Of a stretch of 64,000 nt of DNA, positions 19,811 to 29,847 are shown in pieces. Each line of letters begins with the position of its first letter. Positions within the stretch are counted from its first letter, which is position 1. The translations under genes were made by a program, and so were the position numbers. This stretch comes from Janthinobacterium lividum (GTDB taxonomy: Bacteria; Pseudomonadota; Gammaproteobacteria; Burkholderiales; Burkholderiaceae_D). Location of the stretch: the NCBI RefSeq assembly GCF_023509035.1, contig NZ_CP075583.1, forward strand, positions 558,001 to 622,000, given 5' to 3'. The notes below the pieces were generated by a model. That model made no database searches and was not told the DNA's origin. It saw nothing but the letters and a program-made list of their open reading frames with translations.

Positions 19811-21202
19811 CTACTCTTGCACTGGTCCTTTGCCAATCTGATACCAGTCCACCTTGCGCGTCGCCACCATGATGGCGGCCAACACGGTGAACAACAGGAT
19901 GCTGCCCATCACCAGCGCATTATTTTCCGAGCTCAGCAAGCCATACAGGGCCCCATACAGCAGCGTCAGCGCCACGCCGAAGCCGATGCCGCGCCAGGCG
20001 TTGTGCAGCACGTGCACCAGATAAAAGCTGGTCAGCGCGATACAGGCGGCGCTGGCGATCAGGTAGGCGGCCAGGAAGGCGATATGCTCGGCCAGGCCCA
20101 CCAGCAGCAGGAAGAAGATCACCAGCGACAGACCCACCAGCACATACTGCACCGGGTGGATCGGCAGGCTTTTCAGGATTTCAAAGATGAAGAAGGCGGC
20201 AAAGGTCAACGCCACGAACAGCAAGCCATATTTGGTGGCCCGGTCCGATTGCGAATACACATTCACCGGCTCGATGAAGCCCACGCTGAAGCGGTCCACC
20301 TGGCCCAGCGGCGCACTGTCTGGCACCTTGAATTCACCCTCGATGGTGCTCAGCTGCGTTTGCGCATTGGTGGCCAGCGACGAGATATTCCACGCCACAT
20401 TGAAACCCCGGGCATCGATCTGGCGATTCTTCGGCGACGGCAGGAAGCGCCCGCCAAACTGCGGATGAGGCCAGTTCGACTTGATCTGGATCTGGCTGTT
20501 CTTGGCCACCGGCACGAAATGCTGGCGTTCGATGCCATCGAGGCCCAGGTCAAAGCTGAAGCGCACCTGCTGCGGCGCCGCCAGAGGCATGGCGCCCAGC
20601 GGCGCATGCAGGCCGCTGCGGAAGGCAAACAGATCGGTGCCCTGTTCGAACTCGATCTTCTGGCCGCCCCAGTCGATTTTCGGGATATTGCGGATGCCGC
20701 GCACGTCCTCGATGGACAGGGCAACGAAAGGCGTGCCCGGGGTCACGCGCGAGTCCGGCGACTTGCGCGGCAGCTGGCTGCTGGCCGGCACCGTGAAGTC
20801 GCCCTTGAAGGCATGCTGGCCGCTGTAGACCAGCACCTGGTGAATGCCGCGGTAGCGGCGGTCCGTTTCGATGTTGCCATTGATCTGCAGGTCATTCGGA
20901 TACACGAGCAGGCGGCGCTGCACCATGCGGTGCAGCAACTCCGTGCGGACGGGTCCTTTCACTTCCTTGTCATCGCCCTTGGCCACTTCCACGCGCTCTT
21001 CGTACTGCTCCGTGTAGGGAATCACCAGGATGGGGCCGATGATGGTTTGTTCGCGCACCGAATCGGCGGCGATGCTGTTGACGGCTTCCTGGCGGAATTC
21101 CATCCGCTCCTTGATCGTTTCCTGAATCATCAGTAAAGGCAGGCCGATCAGCAGCATCAGGCCGAACACGATCAACGCTTTGACTAACAGAGTTTTTTGC
21201 AT
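19811..21202 (-). CDS. creD: Inner-membrane protein CreD
   Basis: 463 residues from the ATG at 21200-21202, which has AAGGA in front. One N-terminal membrane segment (ALIVFGLMLLIGLPLLMI) is followed by a large periplasmic domain (IGPILVIPYTEQ, DVRGIRNIPKIDWGG), then five or six C-terminal membrane segments (LLFVALTFAAFFIFEILK, SILLFTVLAAIMVATRKVDW). This is the CreD family (cell envelope integrity, formerly CET). In E. coli, Pseudomonas and Aeromonas it is induced by CreBC and linked to beta-lactam response and envelope maintenance. The creBC pair lies immediately upstream. No tandem TTCAC cre box is visible before it. Confidence 0.9.
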   Translation of the reverse strand: MQKTLLVKALIVFGLMLLIGLPLLMIQETIKERMEFRQEAVNSIAADSVREQTIIGPILVIPYTEQYEERVEVAKGDDKEVKGPVRTELLHRMVQRRLLVYPNDLQINGNIETDRRYRGIHQVLVYSGQHAFKGDFTVPASSQLPRKSPDSRVTPGTPFVALSIEDVRGIRNIPKIDWGGQKIEFEQGTDLFAFRSGLHAPLGAMPLAAPQQVRFSFDLGLDGIERQHFVPVAKNSQIQIKSNWPHPQFGGRFLPSPKNRQIDARGFNVAWNISSLATNAQTQLSTIEGEFKVPDSAPLGQVDRFSVGFIEPVNVYSQSDRATKYGLLFVALTFAAFFIFEILKSLPIHPVQYVLVGLSLVIFFLLLVGLAEHIAFLAAYLIASAACIALTSFYLVHVLHNAWRGIGFGVALTLLYGALYGLLSSENNALVMGSILLFTVLAAIMVATRKVDWYQIGKGPVQE

Positions 21203-21287
21203 GGCGCATCCTTGAAGTAAGGATGCCAGTGTAAAAAGCTGTATGCGCTGACGATGCAGTCTGTGTGAAGCCGGCAAATAAAGTGTG

Positions 21288-22718
21288 CTACGCCAGCGGC
21301 AGGCACAGGCGCGCGCAGGCGCCGCCCTGCGGATGATTGAGCACCTCGACCGTGCCGCCATGCAGGGAGGCCACTTCGCGCACAAAGGGCAGGCCCAGGC
21401 CCGTGCTCTTGCCGGCGGTCGGGCGCGGCAAGGAATAAAAGCGCTCGAAGACGCGTTCCAGCGCATACGCGGGGATGCCTGCACCCCGGTCGCGCACGGC
21501 AATTTCCACGTGCGCACCCTGGCGATGCGCCGTCAGGTCGATGCGGCTGCCGGGCGGCGCAAAGCCAGCCGCATTGTCGAGCAGATTGCCCAGCGCCTGA
21601 CGCAGCAGCAGGGCGTCGCCCGCCACGCTCGCCACACTCGCCTCGCCGGCCTGCACTTGCAGGCGCACGCCGCGCGCCGCCAGGGTGGCGGCCGCGTCCT
21701 GCGCCACTTGCGCCAGCAGCGGGCCCAACGCGATGCGCTCGGTATTGTCCAGGCGCTGCTGCTTTTCCACGCGCACCAGGGCCAGCAGCTTGTCGATCAA
21801 TTGCCGCTGGCGCGCATTCTGTTCCAGGATACTGGCCAGGAACTGGCGGCGCTCGGCCGGCGGCATGTCTTCTTGCAGCAGTTCGGCCGAGGCCTGGATG
21901 GCGGCGATCGGGCTTTTCAATTCATGCGCCAGGGTGTGCATCAGTTGCTCCACATATTCCTTGCCCTCCAGGCGCGTGCGCATTGCCTCCAAGGCCCGCC
22001 CCAGGGTACCGATCTCGTTCCTGCCCAGCACCGGCAACGCCACCTTGCGCCCTGCTTCCACGTCGCCGATGTAGCGCATCAGCTTGCCCAACGCATGGTG
22101 CAACCACCAGGCGAATGCCAGGCCGATCAGCAGCGACAGCAGCAACAGGATGGCGCCACGCTGCAATATCTTGCGCTGGCTGCGCTCGACAAAGGCTTGC
22201 ACGCTGGCGTTCGGCTTGGCCACCGTCAGCACGCCGATCACCTCATTGCCGTCACGAATCGGCGCGGCCACATACATTACCGTCGACATCTCGTCGTCTG
22301 GCCGGCTGCGCGTGCTGCGCGCGCCATATTTGCCCTGCAAGGTGAGATACACGTCATTCCAGCGCGAATAGTCGCGCCCCACGTCGCGCCCGCTGGAATC
22401 GAACAGCACGATGCCGTGCCGGTCCGTGATGGTGATGCGGTAATCGAGCGTGCGCTTGCGCACGCCATTGATATTGATGTCCACGCCGTGGCGCGCATAA
22501 TCCTGCATGCGCTCGACCACGGGCGACTGTGCCAGCGTGCCCGCCCTCACGTCGGGCGCCACCAGGCTGGCCAGCAGTTGCGAGGTGTCGACCAGCGTGT
22601 CTTCCAGCGTCGAGCGCACACCGGGCTTGACCTGCTCCATGAAGACATTCAGCAAGAACCACGCGGCCAGGCCCACGATCAGGAAGTAGCCCAGCAGGAT
22701 ACGCAGGCCGATCTTCAT
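21288..22718 (-). CDS. creC: Sensor histidine kinase CreC
   Basis: 476 residues from the ATG at 22716-22718. A membrane segment (LRILLGYFLIVGLAAWFLL) is followed by a periplasmic sensor region (TLDYRITITDRHGIVLFDSS), a second membrane segment (GAILLLLSLLIGLAFAWW), a HAMP domain, the phosphoacceptor box LAHELKSPIAAIQ with His265, and an ATPase domain with NLLDNAAGFAPPG and GLGLPFVREVASLHGG. Its start overlaps the creB stop (ATGA). The two upstream genes in E. coli fashion and creD downstream support the Cre assignment over a generic kinase. Confidence 0.88.
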   Translation of the reverse strand: MKIGLRILLGYFLIVGLAAWFLLNVFMEQVKPGVRSTLEDTLVDTSQLLASLVAPDVRAGTLAQSPVVERMQDYARHGVDININGVRKRTLDYRITITDRHGIVLFDSSGRDVGRDYSRWNDVYLTLQGKYGARSTRSRPDDEMSTVMYVAAPIRDGNEVIGVLTVAKPNASVQAFVERSQRKILQRGAILLLLSLLIGLAFAWWLHHALGKLMRYIGDVEAGRKVALPVLGRNEIGTLGRALEAMRTRLEGKEYVEQLMHTLAHELKSPIAAIQASAELLQEDMPPAERRQFLASILEQNARQRQLIDKLLALVRVEKQQRLDNTERIALGPLLAQVAQDAAATLAARGVRLQVQAGEASVASVAGDALLLRQALGNLLDNAAGFAPPGSRIDLTAHRQGAHVEIAVRDRGAGIPAYALERVFERFYSLPRPTAGKSTGLGLPFVREVASLHGGTVEVLNHPQGGACARLCLPLA

Positions 22719-23446
22719 GCGCCGGCCAGGCTGTAGCCGAGGCCACGGTGGGTATGGATGGGGTCGACTTGCGCATCGATGGCACGCAGCTTGGCGCGCA
22801 GCGATTTGACATGCGCGTCGACGGTACGCTCGAGCGTGTCGGGCGCCCCGCTCCACACGCGCTCCATCAGCTGCGCGCGCGACAGCACATGACCGGGATG
22901 CTCAAGCAGGTTTTTCAGCAACAGATATTCATAGCGGGTCAGGTCCAGCGGCTGCCCGTGAAACAGCACTTTCGCCTCCAGCGCGCGCAATTCGAAGCGC
23001 GCCGGCGCGGTCGCAGCGACAGGCGCGGCTATCGTCATGCCAGTCTCGCGCGGCACCTGAACGGCACCTGCGCGGCGCAGGATGACGCGGATGCGCGCCA
23101 CCAGTTCGCGCGGCGAAAACGGTTTGGTGACGTAATCATCGGCGCCGATTTCCAGGCCGACGATACGGTCTATCTCATCGCTGCGGGCCGTCAGGAAGAT
23201 CACCGGAACCTCGGAAAACTGGCGCAGCCGGCGGCACACTTCCAGCCCGCTCATGTCGGGCAAGCCCACGTCGAGCACCACCAGAACGGGCATCTGCGCG
23301 GCTTCGCCGGGTGCTGGACGTAGCGCGGCCAGGGCTTGCTCGCCCAACATCACATGGCGCGGCGTAAAGCCGTCCGTGCGCAAGGCATAGGCGATGCTGT
23401 CGGCAATCGCCTGTTCATCTTCCACGATCAGGACAGTCTTGGACAT
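22715..23446 (-). CDS. creB: Response regulator CreB
   Basis: 243 residues from the ATG at 23444-23446 (MSKTVLIVEDEQAIADSIAY). The predicted phosphorylation site is Asp59 in VLDVGLPDMSG, and ADDYVTKPFSPRELVARI closes the receiver domain. The winged helix contains LTRYEYLLLKNLLEHPGHVL and ERTVDAHVKSLRAKL. A Met five codons upstream (23461) is also possible. It is transcribed toward creC and creD. Confidence 0.88.
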   Translation of the reverse strand: MSKTVLIVEDEQAIADSIAYALRTDGFTPRHVMLGEQALAALRPAPGEAAQMPVLVVLDVGLPDMSGLEVCRRLRQFSEVPVIFLTARSDEIDRIVGLEIGADDYVTKPFSPRELVARIRVILRRAGAVQVPRETGMTIAAPVAATAPARFELRALEAKVLFHGQPLDLTRYEYLLLKNLLEHPGHVLSRAQLMERVWSGAPDTLERTVDAHVKSLRAKLRAIDAQVDPIHTHRGLGYSLAGA

Positions 23447-23621
23447 GGCGGCGGCAGGCATTAGTGGACAGACCCGGAGTATCCCTGAAGCACGCAAGCG
23501 GCGTCAATCGCGCGCCTTGCGGTGCGCGGGCAAAAAGCCACCCACCCCAAAAAACTTATAGTATATTTATCGCAGCATGACTCCACTGATACACCGTGTC
23601 CAACACCCGTCCGAGGAGACT

Positions 23622-24167
23622 ATGAAGAACCATACCATCAGCCTGCTATGCGCTGTCAGCCTGCTGGCCGCCTGCGCGGTGCCAGCGACGCTCACCACTT
23701 CCAACGCACAACACGACGCCTGCAACGCGGCCGAACTCAAAGGCCAGCTTGGCGAAGCGGAACTGGCTTGCGCACAGGCGCTGCGCAGCGCCGAGCAGGC
23801 CGGGGCCAGCGCGGATATCCTCTCGCAGCGCCAGTACAACCTGGGCCGCATCAAGCGCTTGCAGGGCAAGAATGCCGAAGCGGAGCAGTTGTACCGGCAA
23901 GCCCTGACCACGGAAGAAGCGGCGCAGCCACGCAGCGATGCACGCGTCGGCCGCCGCATGGTGGAGCTGGCGTCGGCGCTGGCGGCGCAAGGCAAGTGGC
24001 AGGAAGGCACGGGATACCTGGAGAAAGTGCTGCCGCTGCTGCCGAAGCTGTCACCCGCCTCGCGCACGTATTCGGCGGAAGTGCTGCGCCAGTACGCCAG
24101 GCAGCTGCAAGGCGGCCCGCAGGCGGCAATCGGCAATCGCTTCGACGCGGTGGCGGCCAGCCTGTAA
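23622..24167 (+). CDS. TPR-containing lipoprotein
   Basis: 181 residues from the ATG at 23622. The start MKNHTISLLCAVSLLAACAV carries a lipobox (LLAAC), so the mature protein should be lipid-anchored at Cys18. Helical pairs resembling tetratricopeptide repeats follow (AELKGQLGEAELACAQALRS, YNLGRIKRLQGKNAEAEQLY, and a third near KWQEGTGYLEKVLPLL). It is the only gene of this block on the plus strand and is divergent from creB. TATAGT at about 23561-23566 may be its -10. Function unknown. Such proteins usually act as scaffolds. Confidence 0.75.
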   Translation: MKNHTISLLCAVSLLAACAVPATLTTSNAQHDACNAAELKGQLGEAELACAQALRSAEQAGASADILSQRQYNLGRIKRLQGKNAEAEQLYRQALTTEEAAQPRSDARVGRRMVELASALAAQGKWQEGTGYLEKVLPLLPKLSPASRTYSAEVLRQYARQLQGGPQAAIGNRFDAVAASL

Positions 24168-24189
24168 CAAGAGACTCCCGTGGCCCGGC

Positions 24190-25035
24190 CTACGGCTGGG
24201 CGACGTGGATGCTGGCCTTGATGTGCTTGAGGTGGGCCACGATGGTGAACGTCATCACCACCAGCAGCGACCATGAACTCCATTTGCTGACATGCACGAC
24301 CGACCAGGCGCCAAGCTGGTTCGGATAGCGCCACACGCCCCAAAAGGTGCTGATGTTTTCAGCCAGCCAGATAAAGAAACCGACCAGCACGAAACCGAGC
24401 AGCAAGGGCATGCTGCGGTCGCGGTCGAGCGGACGGAACACCACGGTGGTGCGCGCGTACAAACCCAGCGCACAAGCGGCCAGATACCAGCGATAGTCGC
24501 CGATGTAGTGATGGGTGAAGAAGTTGGCGTAGATCAGCAGCGCGATCAGCACCGCCATCCAGTACGGCGGATGGTGGCGTATGCGCATGTCGAGCAGGCG
24601 CCAGGTCTGGATGATGTAGCTGCCGACGGCCGCATACATGAAGCCGGAAAACAGGGGGACGCCGAACACCTTGCTGTAGGCGAAGTCGGGATAGCTCCAC
24701 GACTGGATCGTCCCCGATACCTTGAACACCTCCAGCGCGAAGCCGACCGCATGAAACAGGCAAATGGCTTTCAACTCATCCCACGTTTCCAGTCCGCTCC
24801 ACAGCATCGCGCCCTGGATCGCCAGCGCCGCCAGCAGCAGCACGTCATAGCGCGGCAGACCGAACAGGCCGTCGCGCGGCACCAGGAACACGGTAGCAAA
24901 AAACAGCCCCACGAACAGGCAGGACCTCGCCTCCTTGATGCCGAAATACAGGAATTCGGTCAGGAAGCGCGGCCAGCCGCGCAAGCGCTGACGGGGAGTC
25001 GCATTTAACAGGTGGGTATCGAGGGTATTGAGCAT
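24190..25035 (-). CDS. DUF817 family membrane protein
   Basis: 281 residues with about seven or eight membrane segments (LFVGLFFATVFLVP, VLLLAALAIQGAMLWSGL, MYAAVGSYIIQTWRLLDM, WMAVLIALLIYANFFTHHYI, SMPLLLGFVLVGFFIWLAEN). The pattern, with the conserved TIQSWSYPD and AENISTFWGVWRYPNQ, fits the DUF817/YoaT family, whose function is unknown. It lies between rpsJ and the lipoprotein gene, on the strand of the ribosomal genes, 214 bases downstream of rpsJ. Confidence 0.8.
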   Translation of the reverse strand: MLNTLDTHLLNATPRQRLRGWPRFLTEFLYFGIKEARSCLFVGLFFATVFLVPRDGLFGLPRYDVLLLAALAIQGAMLWSGLETWDELKAICLFHAVGFALEVFKVSGTIQSWSYPDFAYSKVFGVPLFSGFMYAAVGSYIIQTWRLLDMRIRHHPPYWMAVLIALLIYANFFTHHYIGDYRWYLAACALGLYARTTVVFRPLDRDRSMPLLLGFVLVGFFIWLAENISTFWGVWRYPNQLGAWSVVHVSKWSSWSLLVVMTFTIVAHLKHIKASIHVAQP

Positions 25036-25123
25036 GCAGCAACTTTATCGGCCGCCCGCGGCACTGTAAAGCGATTTTGCACGTGCACGCAGTTGTCGCC
25101 AGTGTTGGGATGCGCCAATGGCA

Positions 25124-25167
25124 ATGGGGCCGGGCGCACTCACGATCGTGAGCAGGCCCGGCCCCAT
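25124..25167. repeat. Long inverted repeat with nested palindrome
   Basis: ATGGGGCCGGGC (25124-25135) is exactly complementary to GCCCGGCCCCAT (25156-25167). The loop itself contains the 14-base palindrome CTCACGATCGTGAG (25139-25152). It lies between rpsJ and the DUF817 gene. There is no T-run on either strand, so it is not a standard terminator. It could block transcription, protect the rpsJ mRNA end, or be a protein site. Confidence 0.7.
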
Positions 25168-25249
25168 CATCAGGCAGCGGGACACCCCGCCGGCCTGGAA
25201 CAGCTGTCAACACCTGATGCTACGGTGTTGTCAGCTGCCCTTGAAACTC

Positions 25250-25567
25250 TTATTGCAGTTTGATTTCGACATCAACACCAGCAGGCAGGTCCAGCTTCAT
25301 CAGCGCGTCAACGGTTTTGTCCGTTGGGTCAACGATGTCCATCAGGCGTTGGTGCGTACGGATCTCGAACTGATCGCGCGAAGTTTTGTTGACGTGCGGG
25401 GAACGCAGCACATCGAAACGTTGAATACGGGTAGGCAGTGGTACTGGGCCTTTGACGACAGCGCCGGTGCGCTTCGCGGTTTCAACGATTTCCAGAGCGG
25501 ACTGGTCGATCAATTTGTAATCGAAAGCCTTCAGGCGGATACGGATTTTTTGGTTTGGTGCCGACAT
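25250..25567 (-). CDS. rpsJ: 30S ribosomal protein S10
   Basis: 105 residues ending [20 protein letters not shown], with [20 protein letters not shown] near the start. S10 is also NusE, a partner of NusB and NusG in antitermination. It follows tuf after 179 bases and a terminator. An extended -10 (TGC plus TATCAT, 25655-25663 minus) may start its transcript. Unlike in most bacteria the next ribosomal gene, rplC, is 5.8 kb away. Confidence 0.97.
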   Translation of the reverse strand: MSAPNQKIRIRLKAFDYKLIDQSALEIVETAKRTGAVVKGPVPLPTRIQRFDVLRSPHVNKTSRDQFEIRTHQRLMDIVDPTDKTVDALMKLDLPAGVDVEIKLQ

Positions 25568-25654
25568 GATATTTCCTTAAAAGAACGAACCGCGCGGTCT
25601 GCACGGCAATGAGGTCATACGGGAATCTCTGACACAACAACCGTCAGGGTCGAC

Positions 25655-25663
25655 ATGATAGCA
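25655..25663 (-). promoter_or_regulatory. Possible extended -10 promoter of rpsJ
   Basis: On the minus strand TGCTATCAT is an extended -10 element. There is no good -35 at 17 bases. It lies between the tuf terminator and rpsJ, with about 80 bases of leader before the start. The GTGCTAT context also precedes the rplC promoter. Confidence 0.35.
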
Positions 25664-25694
25664 CCAAAATGCTTGCCAACCCCGGCAGTTGAAT

Positions 25695-25732
25695 AAAAAG
25701 AAGGGCGCCGGGCGACGACGCGTCTTCTTTTA
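25695..25732 (-). terminator. Terminator after tuf
   Basis: AAAAGAAG (25696-25703) pairs with CTTCTTTT (25724-25731), and the loop contains the palindrome GGCGCC. On the minus strand TTTTTATTC follows the stem. It lies just after the tuf stop and so separates tuf from rpsJ. Confidence 0.65.
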
Positions 25733-25746
25733 TGCAGGCTTAAGAA

Positions 25747-26937
25747 TTAAGCCAGGATTTTTGCAACAACACCAGCGCCGACGGTACGGCCGCCTTCGCG
25801 GATAGCGAAGCGCAGACCTTCTTCCATCGCGATCGGGTTGATCAGCTTGACGGTGATCGACACGTTATCGCCTGGCATGACCATTTCTTTGTCTGCTGGC
25901 AACTCGATCGAACCGGTTACGTCCGTCGTACGGAAGTAGAACTGTGGACGATAGTTGTTGAAGAATGGCGTATGACGGCCGCCTTCGTCTTTCGACAGAA
26001 CATAGATCTCGCCGGTGAAGTGAGCATGCGGCTTGATCGAGCCTGGCTTCGCCAGAACTTGACCACGTTGCACGTCTTCACGCTTGGTGCCGCGCAGCAG
26101 CAGACCAACGTTGTCGCCTGCTTGACCTTGGTCCAGCAGTTTGCGGAACATTTCCACGCCGGTGCAAGTCGTTTTGACGGTATCGGTGATGCCGACGATT
26201 TCGATCTCTTCGCCGACTTTAACAATGCCGCGCTCGATACGACCGGTCACAACGGTACCGCGACCCGAGATCGAGAACACGTCTTCTACTGGCATCAGGA
26301 ATGCACCATCAACAGCGCGCTCTGGCGTTGGGATGTAAGCATCCAGCGCATCGGCCAGACGCAACACTGCGTCAACGCCCATTTCGCCTTCTTTGCCTTC
26401 CAGCGCCATACGTGCCGAACCTTTGATGATTGGCAGGTCGTCGCCTGGGAATTCGTACTTCGACAACAGCTCGCGCACTTCCATTTCAACCAGTTCCAGC
26501 AGCTCTGCGTCGTCGACCAGGTCGCACTTGTTCAGGAACACGATGATGTATGGAACGCCAACTTGGCGGGCCAGCAGGATGTGTTCGCGGGTCTGTGGCA
26601 TTGGGCCGTCAGCTGCGGAGCACACCAGGATTGCGCCGTCCATCTGGGCAGCACCGGTAATCATGTTTTTGATGTAATCGGCGTGGCCTGGGCAGTCAAC
26701 GTGCGCGTAGTGACGCGTTTCCGTTTCGTACTCGACGTGGGCGGTGTTAATCGTAATACCGCGCGCTTTTTCTTCTGGTGCTGCATCGATCTGGTCGTAT
26801 GCTTTAGCTTCGCCGCCGAATTTCTTCGACAGAACCGTTGCGATTGCAGCGGTCAGCGTGGTTTTACCGTGGTCGACGTGGCCGATGGTGCCGACGTTGA
26901 CGTGCGGCTTGGTCCGTTCGAATTTACCTTTTGCCAT
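25747..26937 (-). CDS. tuf: Elongation factor Tu
   Basis: 396 residues starting [20 protein letters not shown]. The GTP site is complete: GHVDHGKT (19-26), DCPGH, NKCD. The C-terminal domains end [16 protein letters not shown]. It delivers aminoacyl-tRNA to the ribosome and follows fusA as in the classical str operon. A second tuf copy, common in this group, would lie outside the window. Confidence 0.98.
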   Translation of the reverse strand: MAKGKFERTKPHVNVGTIGHVDHGKTTLTAAIATVLSKKFGGEAKAYDQIDAAPEEKARGITINTAHVEYETETRHYAHVDCPGHADYIKNMITGAAQMDGAILVCSAADGPMPQTREHILLARQVGVPYIIVFLNKCDLVDDAELLELVEMEVRELLSKYEFPGDDLPIIKGSARMALEGKEGEMGVDAVLRLADALDAYIPTPERAVDGAFLMPVEDVFSISGRGTVVTGRIERGIVKVGEEIEIVGITDTVKTTCTGVEMFRKLLDQGQAGDNVGLLLRGTKREDVQRGQVLAKPGSIKPHAHFTGEIYVLSKDEGGRHTPFFNNYRPQFYFRTTDVTGSIELPADKEMVMPGDNVSITVKLINPIAMEEGLRFAIREGGRTVGAGVVAKILA

Positions 26938-27009
26938 TTTATTCTTCCTTAGAACAATGATTTAAATGTAGGGACCGGCATTCTCGTGAAAGCCGGCCCG
27001 GAACTTCTA

Positions 27010-29116
27010 TTACTTAGCTTTCGAGCTTACGATTGCTTCAGTCACATGCTTAGGTGCTTCAGCATAGTGCTTGAATTCCATCGTGTAAGTCGCACGACCT
27101 TGGGTCGACGAACGCAACGATGTGGCGTAACCGAACATTTCCGACAGAGGCACTTCGGCCTTGATGATCTTGCCGCCACCGCCAGCAATTTCATCCATAC
27201 CTTGCACCATGCCGCGACGCGACGACAGATCGCCCATCACGGTACCGGCGTAATCTTCCGGCGTTTCCACTTCCACGGCCATCATCGGCTCCAGGATGAC
27301 TGGCGATGCTTTGCGGCAGCCATCTTTGAATGCCATCGAAGCGGCCATGCGGAATGCATTTTCGTTCGAGTCAACATCATGGTACGAACCGAAGAACAGC
27401 GTGACTTTCACGTCAACGACTGGGTAACCAGCCATCACGCCCGAAGTCAGCGTGTCGCGCACACCTTTTTCAACTGCAGGGATGTATTCGCGAGGAACGG
27501 TACCGCCCTTGATCGCGTCAACGAATTCGAAGCCCTTGCCCGGTTCTTGCGGTTCGATCTTCAGAACCACGTGACCGTATTGACCACGACCACCCGATTG
27601 CTTGACGAATTTGCCTTCCGACTCTTCGCACACTTTACGGATCGTTTCGCGGTAAGCCACTTGTGGCTTGCCGACGGTCGCTTCAACGTTGAATTCACGC
27701 TTCATACGATCGACGATGATGTCCAGATGCAACTCGCCCATACCGGCGATGATGGTCTGGCCCGATTCTTCATCGGTACGCACGCGGAACGATGGATCTT
27801 CTGCTGCCAGACGGTTCAGCGCCAGGCCCATTTTTTCCTGGTCGGCCTTGGTTTTTGGCTCGACTGCCTGCGAAATCACCGGCTCAGGGAAGACCATGCG
27901 CTCCAGAACTACGCTGGCTTTTTCGTCGCAAAGCGTATCGCCAGTGGTGGTGTCTTTCAGACCCACGACAGCGGCGATGTCGCCAGCGCGCATTTCCTTG
28001 ATTTCTTCGCGTTCGTTCGCTTGCATCTGCACGATACGGCCGATACGCTCTTTCTTCTGCTTCACGGAGTTCAGCACCGAGTCGCCCGAATTCAGGGTAC
28101 CCGAGTAGCAACGGATGAAGCACAGCTGACCCACGAACGGATCGGTTGCGATCTTGAACGCCAATGCCGAGAATTTCTCATTGTCGTCAGCGGCGCGTTC
28201 GACTGGCTGCTCGTCCTCGTCCAGACCTGGGACAGGTGGAATGTCGATTGGCGATGGCAGGTACTCGATGACCGCGTCCAACATGGCTTGTACGCCCTTG
28301 TTTTTAAAGGCGGTACCGCACAACATTGGAACGATTTCGCTGGCGATGGTACGCTGACGCAGAGCAGCCTTGATCTCGGCTTCCGACAGGTCGCCTTCTT
28401 CCAGGTACTTGTTCATCAGTTCTTCGGACGCTTCAGCAGCGGCCTCAACCATGTTTTCGCGCCACTTAGCAGCTTCAGCCGCCAGGTTCGCTGGAATTTC
28501 GCCGTATTCGAACTTCATGCCTTGCGAAGCGTCGTCCCAGATAACCGCTTTCATCTTGACCAGATCGATAACACCGGTGAAGACGTCTTCAGCGCCGATA
28601 GGCATCTGGATAGGTACTGGGTTGGCTTTCAGACGCGAACGCATCTGATCGTAAACCTTGAAGAAGTTGGCGCCGGTACGGTCCATCTTGTTCACGAAGG
28701 CCAGACGTGGCACTTTGTACTTGTTAGCCTGACGCCATACCGTTTCCGATTGTGGCTGCACGCCGCCGACTGCACAGTAAAACCATGCAGGCGCCATCCA
28801 ACACGCGCATCGAACGTTCAACTTCAATGGTGAAGTCAACGTGGCCTGGGGTGTCGATGATGTTGATGTGGTGAGCTGGGAAGTTGTTTGCCATGCCTTT
28901 CCAGAAGCACGTAACAGCAGCCGAGGTAATCGTGATGCCGCGCTCTTGCTCCTGTGCCATCCAGTCGGTGGTGGCAGCGCCATCATGGACTTCGCCCAGC
29001 TTGTGGTTCACGCCGGTGTAGAACAGGACGCGCTCGGTCGTGGTCGTCTTACCTGCATCGATGTGAGCGGAGATACCGATATTACGATAGCGCTCAATGG
29101 GGGTCTTGCGGGCCAT
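27010..29116 (-). CDS. fusA: Elongation factor G, one extra base as written
   Basis: From the ATG at 29114-29116 ([20 protein letters not shown]) the frame is clean through AHIDAGKT and [20 protein letters not shown]. It breaks at 28779-28782, where four T on the minus strand should be three. Removing one restores [20 protein letters not shown] and a 701-residue protein that continues through NKMDRTGA to the end. EF-G drives translocation and is essential. An indel error is the only reasonable reading. Confidence 0.95.
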
Positions 29117-29224
29117 AATTAATCCTAAATGAATGGACAAAACCGAGCAGCATTTTTTTGCAAAAATGAGCCCGGCCTCGAACAACAGATGCTTGACAGC
29201 CGCCTTGCGGTAGCTGGCTTTATA

Positions 29225-29695
29225 TTAGAAGCGGAAATGCGAGAACGCTTTGTTCGCTTCAGCCATACGATGGACTTCGTCGCGTTTTTTCATCGCGCCG
29301 CCGCGGCTTTCAGCCGCCTCCATCAGCTCACCGCCGAGGCGTTGTGGCATCGATTTTTCGCTGCGCTTGTTAGCAGCTTCACGCAACCAACGCATGGACA
29401 GAGCCATACGACGGACTGGGCGAACTTCGACCGGCACCTGGTAGTTTGCACCACCGACGCGACGGGATTTCACCTCAACCAGCGGCTTGGCGTTGTTGAT
29501 TGCGGTAGCAAAAACTTCGAGCGGATCTTTGCCCGATTTTGCTGCGATGTGCTCGAAAGCACCGTAGATGATGTTTTCTGCAACCGATTTCTTACCGGAC
29601 AGCATCAGCACGTTTACAAATTTAGCGACATCAGTGTTGCCGAATTTTGGATCTGGCAAAATTTCGCGCTTGGGTACTTCACGACGACGTGGCAT
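29225..29695 (-). CDS. rpsG: 30S ribosomal protein S7
   Basis: 156 residues from the ATG at 29693-29695 ([20 protein letters not shown]). A start five codons upstream is less likely. The protein nucleates the small-subunit head and in E. coli represses the str operon. The gap to fusA is 108 bases. Confidence 0.97.
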   Translation of the reverse strand: MPRRREVPKREILPDPKFGNTDVAKFVNVLMLSGKKSVAENIIYGAFEHIAAKSGKDPLEVFATAINNAKPLVEVKSRRVGGANYQVPVEVRPVRRMALSMRWLREAANKRSEKSMPQRLGGELMEAAESRGGAMKKRDEVHRMAEANKAFSHFRF

Positions 29696-29847
29696 ATCAA
29701 TTCCTTTCAATCTTCAGTTGAGCGCGCGTTCTTCGCACACTCGCGGACGACCATCATAGTCTTCCACTTACTCGACCAGATGCGGTCGACTACATTCACT
29801 TAGCTAGTTGCCACTGAGCGAAACTTGGGTTTGCTGCGTACAACTTA

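Noticed and set aside
20900..21290. Tandem TTCAC cre box before creD
   Set aside because: Only a single TTCAC copy is seen. The required second copy at six bases is missing.
25124..25167. Intrinsic terminator after rpsJ
   Set aside because: The stem is excellent, but no T-run follows on either strand.
19446..25249. Mobile element as carrier of the inserted block
   Set aside because: No transposase, integrase, terminal repeats or target duplication could be found by eye, and base composition looks like the neighbours.
26986..28833. Open frame of about 615 codons antisense to fusA
   Set aside because: High GC at third positions opens long antisense frames. Its sequence has no family pattern, and it mirrors the fusA codons.
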